Source: Sphaerisporangium corydalis (GTDB lineage: Bacteria > Actinomycetota > Actinomycetes > Streptosporangiales > Streptosporangiaceae). Taken from it: a DNA stretch of 49,900 bases. Below are positions 1 through 9,813 of the stretch, piece by piece. The stretch is from the NCBI RefSeq assembly GCF_025506355.1, contig NZ_JANZYP010000039.1:39276-89175 (forward strand). The letters run 5' to 3'. Each line of letters opens with the position of its first letter. Position 1 is the stretch's first letter. A program made the translations under genes and the position numbers. Below the pieces are notes generated by a model. That model had not been told where the DNA came from and did no database searches. It was given only the letters and a program-made list of their open reading frames with translations.

Positions 1-211
1 AACTTCTCCGGGGTGTCGTCGGGCTGCCGCCCCGGCCCGCGGGGCCCGCCACCGGGAACCCCCCGGCACCGGGCCGCGCGCCGTCCGGGGAGACCGGGAT
101 CCCGGCGGCGACGTGCGCGTGCCCGGCCCGGCCTGTCGCGTAGGAGCGTATGTGCCAGGATGGGCGGAAGTTTTCCGGGGCCGGCCGGCCGCGTCCTTGC
201 ATTGGAGACAC

Positions 212-910
212 GTGTCCGAGAGCGATCCGCCCGCGACGGCCCCGGTGCCGCCGGGGCTGAGCCACGAGCGGGTCGGGATGTTCTCCGACGCGGTCTTCGC
301 CATCGCCATGACCCTGCTCGTCATCGAGATCCCGAGGCCGGAGAAGGGCGATGGCGTCGACGGCACCGACCGGATGGTCATGGCGCGCGAGCTGTGGCAC
401 TTCCTGGGCGCCAACGGCGACATCTTCCTGGCCTTCGTGATCGCGTTCCTGATGCTGTGGACGGCCTGGCGCCAGCACCACCGGCTGCTCGACCAGATCA
501 CCCGGATGACCAGCCCGATGCTGATCATCCACATCCCGCTGCTGATCTTCGTGGTCCTGCTCCCGTACACGACCTCGCTGATCGGTGAGGCGGCCCGCAA
601 CCCGCTGTCGGTGACCCTGTTCGCCGGGTCGGAGGCGGTGCTGCTGCTCTGCCAGGCGGCCCTGCTGTCCGTCGCGGTCCGCAGCGGCGTCACCCGGCCC
701 GGCGCCGACGTCCGCCAGATGCGCATCGTGGCGGTGATGCTGGTGGCGAGCGCCGCGTTCTGGTCGCTCACGGGCGGGCTGAGCTGGCTGACCGCCGGGA
801 TCGAGTACAGCTGGATACTGATTCCGGTGGTCGCGAGAACGTCCTCACGAGTCGCCGACCGCTTCGTCCGCACGGAGCCGGCACGCGCGCCAGAAGCTTC
901 ACCGGTTTGA
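212..910 (+). CDS. TMEM175-type (DUF1211) membrane protein, likely K+ channel subunit
   Basis: Predicted potassium channel of the bacterial TMEM175 family, in the cytoplasmic membrane. The first helix, near residues 20-40, carries the family signature (FSDAVFAIAMTLLVIEI), where the FSD motif lines the pore in studied homologues. About six hydrophobic segments follow, as expected for this family of roughly 200-230 aa. The frame is open from 113, but I chose the GTG at 212 (232 aa) because GGAG at 204-207 precedes it and the signature then lies near the N-terminus as usual. The stop overlaps the TTG start of the next gene (TTGA), so the two are probably co-translated. Family assignment is firm; ion specificity is inferred from the family. 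Confidence 0.85.
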   Translation: MSESDPPATAPVPPGLSHERVGMFSDAVFAIAMTLLVIEIPRPEKGDGVDGTDRMVMARELWHFLGANGDIFLAFVIAFLMLWTAWRQHHRLLDQITRMTSPMLIIHIPLLIFVVLLPYTTSLIGEAARNPLSVTLFAGSEAVLLLCQAALLSVAVRSGVTRPGADVRQMRIVAVMLVASAAFWSLTGGLSWLTAGIEYSWILIPVVARTSSRVADRFVRTEPARAPEASPV

Positions 911-2043
911 CGAGGACCGAGCCGTTCACGCCCGACCACATCGGCGGGGCCGCCGAGCTGCTCGCGGCGCGGCACCTGCGTGACCTCGGTCTGGAGCCCG
1001 CGCTGGACGGGCGCTACACCGAACCGGGCGAGTGCCGTGCCGTGCTGGAGCGGGCCTGGCGGGCCGGGGCCCGCGGGCAGGTCGCGTACGAGGGCGGAGC
1101 GGTCGCCGCGTACCTGCTGGCCGAGCCCGGTGACGGGGTGCGCGGGCGGCACCGCTGGACCGGCCCTGAGCACGCCGCCTACGCCGCGTCGTCCGGGTTC
1201 GCCGCGCTGGGCCGGCTGTACGCGGACCTGTCCGGGTCATGGCTCGCCGACGCGCGCCCGCACCACTACGTGGTCACTCCGGCCGCCGACCTGGCGCCGT
1301 GGCTCACACTCGGCTTCGCCCACGAGCAGATCCACGCCCTGACGACCACTCCACCCGCCCCGCCCCCACCCGCCGGGCCACCTCTCGCTACGTCATCGGC
1401 CGCTCCGTCGTCGGCCGGTCTGTCATCAGCCGGTCTGTCATCAGCCGGTCTGTCATCAGCCGGTCTGTCGCCGCTCGGTCCTTCGCCGCTCGGGCCGCCC
1501 GCCTCCGGGCCGTCGTCGGATGGGCCGCCGCCGGGAGTACGCCGGGCCGGGCCCGGGGACATCGACGCCCTGGAGCCCATCCTCGGCCTGATCTTCGACG
1601 CGCACGCCGCGCCCCCGGTCTTCGCCTACATCGACGGCCCGATGCGCGACAACCTGCGCCCCGGCCACCTGGAACTGCTGAACGATCCGGCCGTCTCGTA
1701 CTGGGTGTCCGAGAGCGGGCAGGGCGTCGACGGCTTCTGCGTGATGCGTCCCGTCCCGCCGGACGAGGCCACGCTGCTGGCGCCGCGCGGATCGGTCGAG
1801 CTGATCCTGGCCGCGACCGCGAAGCACGCGCGCGGCACCGGCGTGGGCCGCCGGCTGGCCGAGCACGCCCTGGCCGCCGCCGCTCGCCAGGGGTTCCCGG
1901 TGTGCGTCACGGACTGGCGCGCCGCCAATCCCGCGTCGTCGGTGTTCTGGCCGCACCGGGGGTTCCGCCCGATCGCCTACCGTCTGCACCGCCTGCTCGA
2001 CCCCCGCCTCACCGTCCTGGACCACGCGCCGCCGGGCGGCTGA
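907..2043 (+). CDS. GNAT-family N-acetyltransferase with two GNAT-like halves
   Basis: Predicted cytoplasmic acetyl-CoA-dependent acetyltransferase; substrate unknown. The C-terminal half (about residues 205-370) has the GNAT acetyl-CoA signature around ARGTGVGRRLAEHAL and the NPASSVFWPHRGF region typical of the fold's end. The N-terminal half (about 1-145) looks like a second, degenerate GNAT-like module, as in two-domain actinobacterial GNATs. Between them lies a Ser/Ala/Gly/Pro linker (about 150-205) encoded partly by four 15-bp tandem repeats. The start is TTG at 907, overlapping the previous stop by four bases; the frame gives no better start because the protein aligns from its first residues. 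Translation is probably coupled to the channel gene. Confidence 0.8.
   Translation: MTRTEPFTPDHIGGAAELLAARHLRDLGLEPALDGRYTEPGECRAVLERAWRAGARGQVAYEGGAVAAYLLAEPGDGVRGRHRWTGPEHAAYAASSGFAALGRLYADLSGSWLADARPHHYVVTPAADLAPWLTLGFAHEQIHALTTTPPAPPPPAGPPLATSSAAPSSAGLSSAGLSSAGLSSAGLSPLGPSPLGPPASGPSSDGPPPGVRRAGPGDIDALEPILGLIFDAHAAPPVFAYIDGPMRDNLRPGHLELLNDPAVSYWVSESGQGVDGFCVMRPVPPDEATLLAPRGSVELILAATAKHARGTGVGRRLAEHALAAAARQGFPVCVTDWRAANPASSVFWPHRGFRPIAYRLHRLLDPRLTVLDHAPPGG
1411..1470 (+). repeat. Four tandem 15-bp repeats in the GNAT linker
   Basis: Four consecutive 15-bp units (1411-1425, 1426-1440, 1441-1455, 1456-1470) differ at only a few positions and encode repeats of the type SSAGL. They lie between the two GNAT halves, and the length is a multiple of three, so expansion or contraction keeps the frame. 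Diverged copies (SPLGP) follow. Confidence 0.9.
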
Positions 2044-3614
<1,571 letters not shown>

Positions 3615-3620
3615 CCGCCG

Positions 3621-3655
3621 CCGCGGAGGCGCCCGCACACCGGGCGTCTCCGCGG
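3621..3655 (+). terminator. Hairpin after the SGNH hydrolase gene
   Basis: Two 15-base arms (3621-3635 and 3641-3655) pair perfectly except for one G-U, with a five-base loop, starting six bases after the stop. There is no T-tract, as is common in actinomycetes. The right arm is part of the first unit of the 33-bp repeat. Confidence 0.7.
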
Positions 3656-3729
3656 CCGGATGGGCCCGCGCATCGAGCATCCCCGTAGCCGGGCGAGCCC
3701 GCGCATCGGGCGTCTCCGCGGCCGGGCGG
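3631..3729. repeat. Three tandem 33-bp repeats between convergent genes
   Basis: Three consecutive, slightly diverged 33-bp units (3631-3663, 3664-3696, 3697-3729), each starting GCCCGC and carrying a CGGGCGTCTCCGCGGCCGG-like core, fill the gap between the SGNH gene and the deaminase gene. The first unit overlaps the terminator stem, so the array may have grown by copying the 3' half of the hairpin. Confidence 0.85.
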
Positions 3730-3737
3730 GCCCGCCG

Positions 3738-4706
3738 TCAGTCCGGCGGGGGAAGGTCGCCGAAGGCGGCTCGCGCGGCGTTGTCCTGGCAGCGGGCCTC
3801 GGTCTCGGCGGTCCAGCCGAACCGTCCCCGCAGCGCGGCGAACTCCCGCTCCAGGGTGGTGCCTGAGGTGGTGCGGGTGTCGGTGCTGATGGTGACCCGC
3901 AGCCCCGAGGCGAGCAGCCGGTCGGCCGGGTGCTCGCCCATGCTCGGCACGGCCGAGGTCTGCACGTTGCTCGTCGGGCACATCTCCAGCGCGATGTCGT
4001 CGCGCCTGAGCCGGTCGAGCAGCGCCCGGTCGCCCGCGCAGCGTACGCCGTGCCCGACGCGCCGGGCGCCGAGGACGTCCAGCGCCTCCCACACGCTCTC
4101 CGGCCCGGAGGCCTCCCCGGCGTGGACCGTGCACGGCAGGCCCGCGGCGTGCGCGAGGTCGAACGCCGCGCGGTGCGCGGCGCCGGGGTACCGTTCGTCA
4201 CCGGCGAGGTCGAGCCCGGCGACCACGTCGCGGTTGCGCAGCGCGGTCTCGGCGACCGACAGGCTCTCCTCGGGGGTCTGGTGCCGCAGGCAGCACAGCA
4301 GCAGCCCGGTACGCACCCCCGTGGCCCGGCGTCCGTCCGCGAGCCCTTCGGCGACCGCGCGCACCGCCTCGTCCGGCGTCATGCCGGACCGGCCGTGCAA
4401 CTGAGGGGCGAAACGGGTCTCCCCGTACCGCACGCCGTCGGCGTGCCAGTCCTCGACGAGTTCACGCGCCGCCCGCCGCAGCGCGTCCGGCGTCTGCAGC
4501 ACCCGCAGCGGCAGGTCGATGTAGGTGAGGAAACGGGCGAGGCTCCCGCAGTCGGGAGGCGCGGTGACCAGCCGGTCGACCGGCCCGGTCACCTCGACGC
4601 CCTGGGCACGGGCCAGATCGGCGACGGTGCCGGGCCGCACCGAACCATCGAGATGGCAGTGCAACTCCACGCGGCTCGCCGGTGCGGGCCCGGCAGATGC
4701 GGTCAT
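3738..4706 (-). CDS. add: Adenosine deaminase family protein
   Basis: Predicted cytoplasmic adenosine deaminase (adenosine + water to inosine + ammonia; purine salvage), 322 aa. Metal and catalytic motifs are in order: HCHLDGS near the N-terminus, TVHAGE mid-protein, GHGVR, and STDTRT, with the Asp expected in the final metal-binding strand. The family norm is about 340 aa. Of two in-frame starts I prefer ATG 4706, because GGAGA lies seven bases upstream and the HCHLDGS motif follows shortly, as in homologues; starting at 4787 adds 27 residues with no counterpart. The final motif differs from the classical NTDDP, so an adenine- or nucleoside-analogue deaminase within the same superfamily cannot be excluded. 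Confidence 0.85.
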   Translation of the reverse strand: MTASAGPAPASRVELHCHLDGSVRPGTVADLARAQGVEVTGPVDRLVTAPPDCGSLARFLTYIDLPLRVLQTPDALRRAARELVEDWHADGVRYGETRFAPQLHGRSGMTPDEAVRAVAEGLADGRRATGVRTGLLLCCLRHQTPEESLSVAETALRNRDVVAGLDLAGDERYPGAAHRAAFDLAHAAGLPCTVHAGEASGPESVWEALDVLGARRVGHGVRCAGDRALLDRLRRDDIALEMCPTSNVQTSAVPSMGEHPADRLLASGLRVTISTDTRTTSGTTLEREFAALRGRFGWTAETEARCQDNAARAAFGDLPPPD

Positions 4707-5094
4707 ACGAATGTCTCCGGTCAGGTGAACGAGTCGATCCAGCGCGCAGGCGGCGTACCTGCTCCGGGTCGCGGGAAATGGTGTCATACCGCCGAGGTTT
4801 ACCGCGACCTCGAACCGATGCGAATGACCTGGTCTTCTCGCGTCCGCAGAGCCCTGCGATGAGCACGTACCGTCTCATACGGCAACGACCGCAAGGGCCG
4901 CCGGCACTGGTGTCTCAGCACCTGGGCCCATCATCAACGGCAACTGGAACGAGGGGTACCTCCACCGGCCCAGCGTGTGCGTCTATTACTGACGACCGGC
5001 CGGGACCCGGCGTGTGGCGTTCACGGGTGTTCGCGCAGTTCAGTCGGGTTTTTCGGGGACGGAAAATGTCGGTGGCGGACGGCATGATGGAGGC
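4707..5094. other. 388-bp divergent intergenic region (add / ligase)
   Basis: No supported gene. It must hold the promoters of the divergent deaminase and ligase genes, but I see no hexamer pair close to consensus. A small perfect dyad, CGAGGT at 4793-4798 and ACCTCG at 4807-4812, lies upstream of the deaminase gene and could be an operator; evidence is thin. Confidence 0.4.
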
Positions 5095-7404
5095 ATGAAC
5101 GACGCGCCCCCGATCACTCAGCTCGCCGGCCAGGAGGCCTACGCCGAGGCGGTCCAGCTCGCGCTGGACGCCTCCGCCGCCTACTACCGCGACGGCACCT
5201 CCGCTCTGGACGACGACGCCTACGACCGGCTGGTCCGCGGCATCACGGCCTACGAGGAGGACCACCCGGACCAGGTGCTGCCCACCTCGCCGACGGGCAA
5301 GGTCGCCGGCGGCGCGGTGGTCGGTGACGTCCCGCACACCGTGCCCATGCTCAGCCTGGACAACGTGTTCGGCGCCGGGCAGCTCGCCGACTGGGCCGCC
5401 GGGCTGGAACGCAGGCTCGGCCGCCCGGTCACCGCCTGGAGCGTGGAGCCCAAGCTGGACGGGCTGGCGATCTCCGCGCGCTACCGCCAGGGGCGGCTGG
5501 CCCAGCTCGTCACCCGAGGCGACGGCAGCGCGGGCGAGGACGTGAGCCACGCCATCGGCACGATCGTCGGGCTTCCGCTCCGGCTGGCCGACCCGGTGAC
5601 GGTGGAGCTGCGCGGCGAGGTGATGATGACCACCGCCCAGTTCGAGCAGGCGTGCGCCAAACGCCGTGCCCACGACGGCACGACGTTCGCCAACCCGCGC
5701 AGCGCCGCCGCCGGCACACTCCGCGCCCAGGACCGGCCGTATGTGTGCGAGCTGACGTTCTTCGGCTACGGGGCGCTGCCGATGCCGATCGAGGACACCT
5801 CCGAGCTCGCCGAGGGGCTGCGCGCCTGGCCGCACAGCCAGATCATGGAATGGGTCGCCGGCCAGGGCGGGCGGACCACCGCCGGGACCCCGGTCGAAGG
5901 TGTCCTGGTCGACACCCTCGAGCGGGTGCAGGAGCGCATCGAGCAGATCGCCTCGGCCCGGGCGGGGCTGTCGTTCGGGATCGACGGCATCGTGGTCAAG
6001 GCCGACTCCGTCGAGGACCAGGAACAGGCGGGGTTCGGCACGCGGGCGCCGCGCTGGGCGATCGCCTACAAGCTGCCTCCCACCGAGAAGATCACCAAAC
6101 TGCTGGCGGTCGAGTGGAACACCGGCCGCACCGGGATCATCGCCCCGCGCGCCGTGCTGGAGCCCGTCGAGCTCGACGGCAGCACCGTCACGTACGCCAC
6201 CCTGCACAACGTCGCCGACATCACCCGGCGCGGCCTGCTGCTCGGCGACTCGGTCACCGTCTACAAGGCCGGAGACGTGATCCCGCGCGTCCAGGCGCCG
6301 GTGGTCCACCTGCGCACCGGGGACGAGCGGCCGATCGAGTTCCCGGCCGTCTGCCCGTCCTGCGGTGACGCGATCGACGCATCCCAGGAGCGGTGGCGGT
6401 GCGTGCGCGGGCGCGCGTGCCGGGCGATCGCGTCCATCGGGTACGCGGTGGGCCGAGGCCAGCTCGACATCGAGGGCCTGGCCGACACCCGCGTCCAGCA
6501 GATGCTCGACACCGGGCTGATCTCCGACTTCGCCGACCTGTTCTTCCTCACCCGCGAGCAGGTGCTCGGCCTGGAGCGCATGGGCGAGCTGAGCACCGAC
6601 AACCTGCTCGCCGCGCTCGAGCGGGCCAAGTCCCAGCCGCTGAGCCGGGTGTTCTGCGCGCTCGGCGTGCGCGGCACCGGCCGCTCCATGAGCCGCCGCA
6701 TCGCCCGGCACTTCGGCACCATGGCGGCGATCCGCGCTGCCGACGCCGAGGCCATCCAGCAGGTGGAGGGCATCGGCCCGGAGAAGGCGCCCGTGGTGGT
6801 GGCCGAACTCGTCGAACTGGCCGAACTCATCGACAAACTGGTCACCGCCGGCGTCAACATGACCGAACCCGGCCACGCCACCCCGTCCCCCACGGGCGGG
6901 CAGGGGGAAGCGAGCGGACCGGGCGGTGTGAGCGGGTCCGGCGGTGTGAGCGGATCGGGTGGTGCGAATGGATCCGGCGATGTGGGCGGGTCCGGCGACG
7001 GTGTGAGCGGAGCGGACGGTGTGAACGGGCCGGGCGGTTTGAGCGGGTCCGGCGGCGATGCGAACGGGCCGGGCGGTGTGAGCGGGGTCGGCGAGGCAGG
7101 CGGGCCGGGCGGGTTGTCGGCGTCGGGAGCTGCCGGTGCGGGCGCCGGCTCGGGTCTGCCCCTTGCCGGTATGTCCGTCGTCGTCACCGGTTCGATGACC
7201 GGCGCGTTGCAGGCGTTGTCCCGCGATGAGATGAACGAGCTCATCGAACGCGCCGGTGGACGCGCGTCCTCCAGCGTCTCCGCCAGGACCAGCCTGCTGG
7301 TGGCCGGAGACAACGCGGGATCCAAACGCGCCAAGGCCGAGGCGCTCGGCCTGCGCATCGTCACCCCCGACGAGTTCGCCACCCAGATCACCGCCTTCCT
7401 CTGA
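5095..7404 (+). CDS. ligA: NAD+-dependent DNA ligase (LigA type) with glycine-rich linker before BRCT
   Basis: Seals nicks in duplex DNA using NAD+. Order of domains in 769 aa: Ia domain, adenylation domain with catalytic Lys120 in the motif EPKLDG, OB fold, four-cysteine zinc finger (about residues 420-445, starting CPSCG), helix-hairpin-helix domain (about 455-585), a low-complexity Gly/Ser/Val linker of roughly 90 residues (about 596-686), and a BRCT domain (about 689-769, motif [12 protein letters not shown]). The linker is unusual; typical LigA goes directly from HhH to BRCT. The start is ATG 5095; GGAGG lies only one base upstream, so initiation may use the earlier GGACGG. Sequence divergence and the linker suggest a secondary ligase paralogue rather than the essential housekeeping copy, which cannot be checked in this window. 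Confidence 0.9.
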   Translation: MNDAPPITQLAGQEAYAEAVQLALDASAAYYRDGTSALDDDAYDRLVRGITAYEEDHPDQVLPTSPTGKVAGGAVVGDVPHTVPMLSLDNVFGAGQLADWAAGLERRLGRPVTAWSVEPKLDGLAISARYRQGRLAQLVTRGDGSAGEDVSHAIGTIVGLPLRLADPVTVELRGEVMMTTAQFEQACAKRRAHDGTTFANPRSAAAGTLRAQDRPYVCELTFFGYGALPMPIEDTSELAEGLRAWPHSQIMEWVAGQGGRTTAGTPVEGVLVDTLERVQERIEQIASARAGLSFGIDGIVVKADSVEDQEQAGFGTRAPRWAIAYKLPPTEKITKLLAVEWNTGRTGIIAPRAVLEPVELDGSTVTYATLHNVADITRRGLLLGDSVTVYKAGDVIPRVQAPVVHLRTGDERPIEFPAVCPSCGDAIDASQERWRCVRGRACRAIASIGYAVGRGQLDIEGLADTRVQQMLDTGLISDFADLFFLTREQVLGLERMGELSTDNLLAALERAKSQPLSRVFCALGVRGTGRSMSRRIARHFGTMAAIRAADAEAIQQVEGIGPEKAPVVVAELVELAELIDKLVTAGVNMTEPGHATPSPTGGQGEASGPGGVSGSGGVSGSGGANGSGDVGGSGDGVSGADGVNGPGGLSGSGGDANGPGGVSGVGEAGGPGGLSASGAAGAGAGSGLPLAGMSVVVTGSMTGALQALSRDEMNELIERAGGRASSSVSARTSLLVAGDNAGSKRAKAEALGLRIVTPDEFATQITAFL
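6880..7150 (+). repeat. Degenerate 15-18-bp repeats encoding the Gly/Ser-rich ligase linker
   Basis: Units of the type GGCGGTGTGAGCGGGTCC recur with variation through this stretch and translate to GGVSGSG-like repeats between the HhH and BRCT domains. The frame is maintained throughout, which suggests that it is tolerated as a flexible tether. Confidence 0.75.
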
Positions 7405-7567
7405 CCGACCGGCTCCGGCGGCATACGGTGCTCGCGTTACGGCGAGCTTTGTCGTGCATGGCCGGGTGGTGTCGGCGGCTTTCGGTGGGGGTGTCCATGC
7501 TGAGTTGGGGGAGGGTCGAACGCCAGGTCAGCGGGGGGTTGGGGTTGGTCCGGGGGCAAGAAATCGG

Positions 7568-7596
7568 TTGTTCTGGGCGGGGGGATCTGTTGTACT
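7568..7596 (+). promoter_or_regulatory. Likely promoter of the ribosomal protection protein operon
   Basis: TTGTTC (7568-7573), a 17-base spacer and TGTACT (7591-7596) predict transcription starting near 7603, about 30 bases before the leader ORF. The hexamers match consensus moderately and the spacing is ideal. Confidence 0.55.
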
Positions 7597-7631
7597 CCCG
7601 GGGAACGAGCCGACCGAACGAGGAGAAGGAA

Positions 7632-7742
7632 ATGCGCCAAGCGTACGTGTCCACCCAGATGACGGTTTCCATCTATCTAGAGGGCATGACGCTTAGTGAC
7701 TACTCTGAACTTGGGGATTCTGGCGCATGTAGACGCCGGTAA
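7632..7742 (+). CDS. 36-aa leader ORF overlapping the start of the ribosomal protection gene
   Basis: An ATG with a near-perfect ribosome binding site (AGGAGAAGGA, 7621-7630) opens a 36-codon frame that begins MRQAYVSTQM and ends at a TAA 47 bases inside the next gene, in a different frame. The next gene's own GTG has only a weak binding site, so most ribosomes should load on the leader. Leader peptides that control tet(M)-type genes are known in other bacteria; that this one does so is inference. It could also be a small conserved protein. No domain is recognisable. Confidence 0.6.
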   Translation: MRQAYVSTQMTVSIYLEGMTLSDYSELGDSGACRRR

Positions 7743-9810
7743 GACGAGCCTGACCGAGCGGCTGCTCTTCGCCGCCGGTGTGATCGACGAGATCGGCAGC
7801 GTCGACGAAGGCAGCACCCAGACCGATTCCCTGGAACTCGAACGGCAGCGCGGCATCACGATCAAGTCCGCGGTCGTGTCGTTCGTCATCGGCGACGCCA
7901 GGGTCAACCTGATCGACACGCCCGGCCACCCGGACTTCATCGCCGAGGTGGAACGGGTTCTCAGTGTGCTCGACGGCGCTGTGCTGGTGGTCTCCGCCGT
8001 CGAGGGGGTGCAGGCGCAGACGCGCGTGCTGATGCGGGCGCTGCGGCGGCTGCGTATCCCCACCGTCATCTTCGTGAACAAGATCGACCGCGGTGGCGCG
8101 CAGGACGAGCTCACGCTGAACGGCATCCGCGAGAAGCTCACCCCGGACGTCGTCCCGATGGGATCGGCGCGCGACCTCGGCACCCCCGGCGCCGGCTTCC
8201 TGCCGTACGGTCCGAACGACCACACCTTCACCGCCGCGCTGGCCGAGCTGCTCGCCGGCGACGACGACGCGATCCTGGCCGCCTACCTCGACGGCGACAA
8301 GGCCGTCCCCTACCGGCGGCTCCGCGCCGCGCTCGCCGCGCAGACCGGGCGGGCGGTGGCGCATCCGGTGTTCTTCGGCTCGGCGATCACCGGCGCGGGC
8401 GTGGACGCGCTGGTCGCCGGCATCACCGAACTGCTGCCCGCGACCGCGGGCGACCCCGGCGGCCCCGTCTCGGGCGTCGTGTTCAAGGTCGAACGCGGCC
8501 CGGCCGGCGAGAAGATCGCCTACGTCCGCATGTTCTCGGGAACCGTACGGACCCGTGATCGGCTGCGATGCCACGGGGACGGCGAGCGGAAGGTCACCGC
8601 GATCAGCGTCTTCGACCGAGGCTCGGCGGTCCCGCGTACGTCGCTGTCCGCCGGCGAGATCGGAAAACTCTGGGGCCTCACCGACATGAGAATCGGCGAC
8701 CCCATCGGCACCCCAAGAGACCTCGCCACGCCCCCGAAGCCCGGCCCGGGAGAAGCGGCACGAACGGGCGGCGAGGTGGACGGAACCCGGGCGGGCGGTC
8801 CGGGAGGAGAAGCACGAGCGGGCGCGGCGGGTGGGTCGCGAGTGGGCCGGGGCGTTGCGTTCGGGTCGGGGGTGGGGCGGGAGTTTTCTGGGCCGGGGTT
8901 GGAGACGGCCGTTGTCGCTCGCCGGGCCGGGCAGAAGGGGGCGTTGCACGCCGCGCTCGCGCAGCTTGCCGAGCAGGATCCGCTGATCGACCTGCGGCAG
9001 GACGACACCCGCCAGGAGCTGTTCGTGTCGCTTTACGGCGAGGTGCAGAAGGAGGTCATCCAGGAGACGCTGGCGGCCGACTTCGGCATCGAGGTCGAGT
9101 TCCGCGAGACGACGACGATCTGCGTCGAACGGCCGGTCGGCACCGGCGTGGCACGAGACGTCCTCGGTAAGGACGCCAACCCGTTCTACGCCACGGTCGG
9201 GCTGCGCGTGGACCCGGCCGCCCCCGGCTCCGGCGTCAGGTTCACGCTGGACCTCAAAGTCGGCTCGATCCCGCTTTATGTGTACAAAGCGGTGGAGGAG
9301 TTCAGCAAGGCCATCGAGGACACCGTAAGAGACACCCTGCGCCAGGGCCTGCACGGATGGCAGGTCGTCGACTGCACGGTCACCATGACGGAGTCCGGCT
9401 ACATCTCCCCGCTGAGCACCGCCAAGGACTTCCGCCTGCTGACCCCCCTGGTCCTGATGAGCGCCCTGGAACAGGCCGGCACCGTCGTGTGCGAGCCTTT
9501 CGACCACTTCCACCTGGAGGTCCCCGCCGGCACCCTCGGCCAGGTCCTGCCGGTGCTGGCGCGGCTCCGCGCCGTCCCCCGGGCCACGACGACGCGGGGT
9601 TCGACCGTCACGCTGGAAGGCGGGATCCCCGCGTCCCAGGCGCACGCGCTGCGGCAGCGGCTGCGGGCGCTGACCCACGGCGAGGGCGTGCTCGAATGCG
9701 CCCTCGACCACTACGAGCCGGTACAGGGCCCGATCCCGGCCCGGCCGAGGACCGGCGGCGATCCGCGCAGCCGCGAGGAGTACCTGCTGCACGTCCGGCG
9801 GAGGGTCTGA
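7696..9810 (+). CDS. TetM/OtrA-like ribosomal protection protein (translational GTPase)
   Basis: EF-G-like GTPase that, in this family, removes tetracycline from the ribosomal A site; 704 aa. G motifs are seen at AHVDAGKTS, DTPGH and NKID, with the start (MTTLNLGILAHVDAGKT) matching TetM/OtrA from the first residues, which supports the GTG at 7696. Elongation-factor domains II, III/IV and the C-terminal EFG_C-like region follow. A low-complexity Gly/Ala/Arg-rich insert of about 70 residues (about 340-412) makes it longer than TetM (639 aa). It starts inside the leader ORF and is followed after three bases by an ABC exporter, so it probably heads an antibiotic self-protection operon. The drug class is inferred from the family; related paralogues with other roles exist. 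Confidence 0.85.
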   Translation: MTTLNLGILAHVDAGKTSLTERLLFAAGVIDEIGSVDEGSTQTDSLELERQRGITIKSAVVSFVIGDARVNLIDTPGHPDFIAEVERVLSVLDGAVLVVSAVEGVQAQTRVLMRALRRLRIPTVIFVNKIDRGGAQDELTLNGIREKLTPDVVPMGSARDLGTPGAGFLPYGPNDHTFTAALAELLAGDDDAILAAYLDGDKAVPYRRLRAALAAQTGRAVAHPVFFGSAITGAGVDALVAGITELLPATAGDPGGPVSGVVFKVERGPAGEKIAYVRMFSGTVRTRDRLRCHGDGERKVTAISVFDRGSAVPRTSLSAGEIGKLWGLTDMRIGDPIGTPRDLATPPKPGPGEAARTGGEVDGTRAGGPGGEARAGAAGGSRVGRGVAFGSGVGREFSGPGLETAVVARRAGQKGALHAALAQLAEQDPLIDLRQDDTRQELFVSLYGEVQKEVIQETLAADFGIEVEFRETTTICVERPVGTGVARDVLGKDANPFYATVGLRVDPAAPGSGVRFTLDLKVGSIPLYVYKAVEEFSKAIEDTVRDTLRQGLHGWQVVDCTVTMTESGYISPLSTAKDFRLLTPLVLMSALEQAGTVVCEPFDHFHLEVPAGTLGQVLPVLARLRAVPRATTTRGSTVTLEGGIPASQAHALRQRLRALTHGEGVLECALDHYEPVQGPIPARPRTGGDPRSREEYLLHVRRRV

Positions 9811-9813
9811 CCG

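Noticed and set aside
3631..3729. CRISPR array
   Set aside because: Units are contiguous with no spacers between them and there are no cas genes; this is a simple tandem repeat.
4915..6876. Minus-strand open frame opposite the DNA ligase
   Set aside because: No motif or plausible start site; the sense strand encodes all ligase domains.
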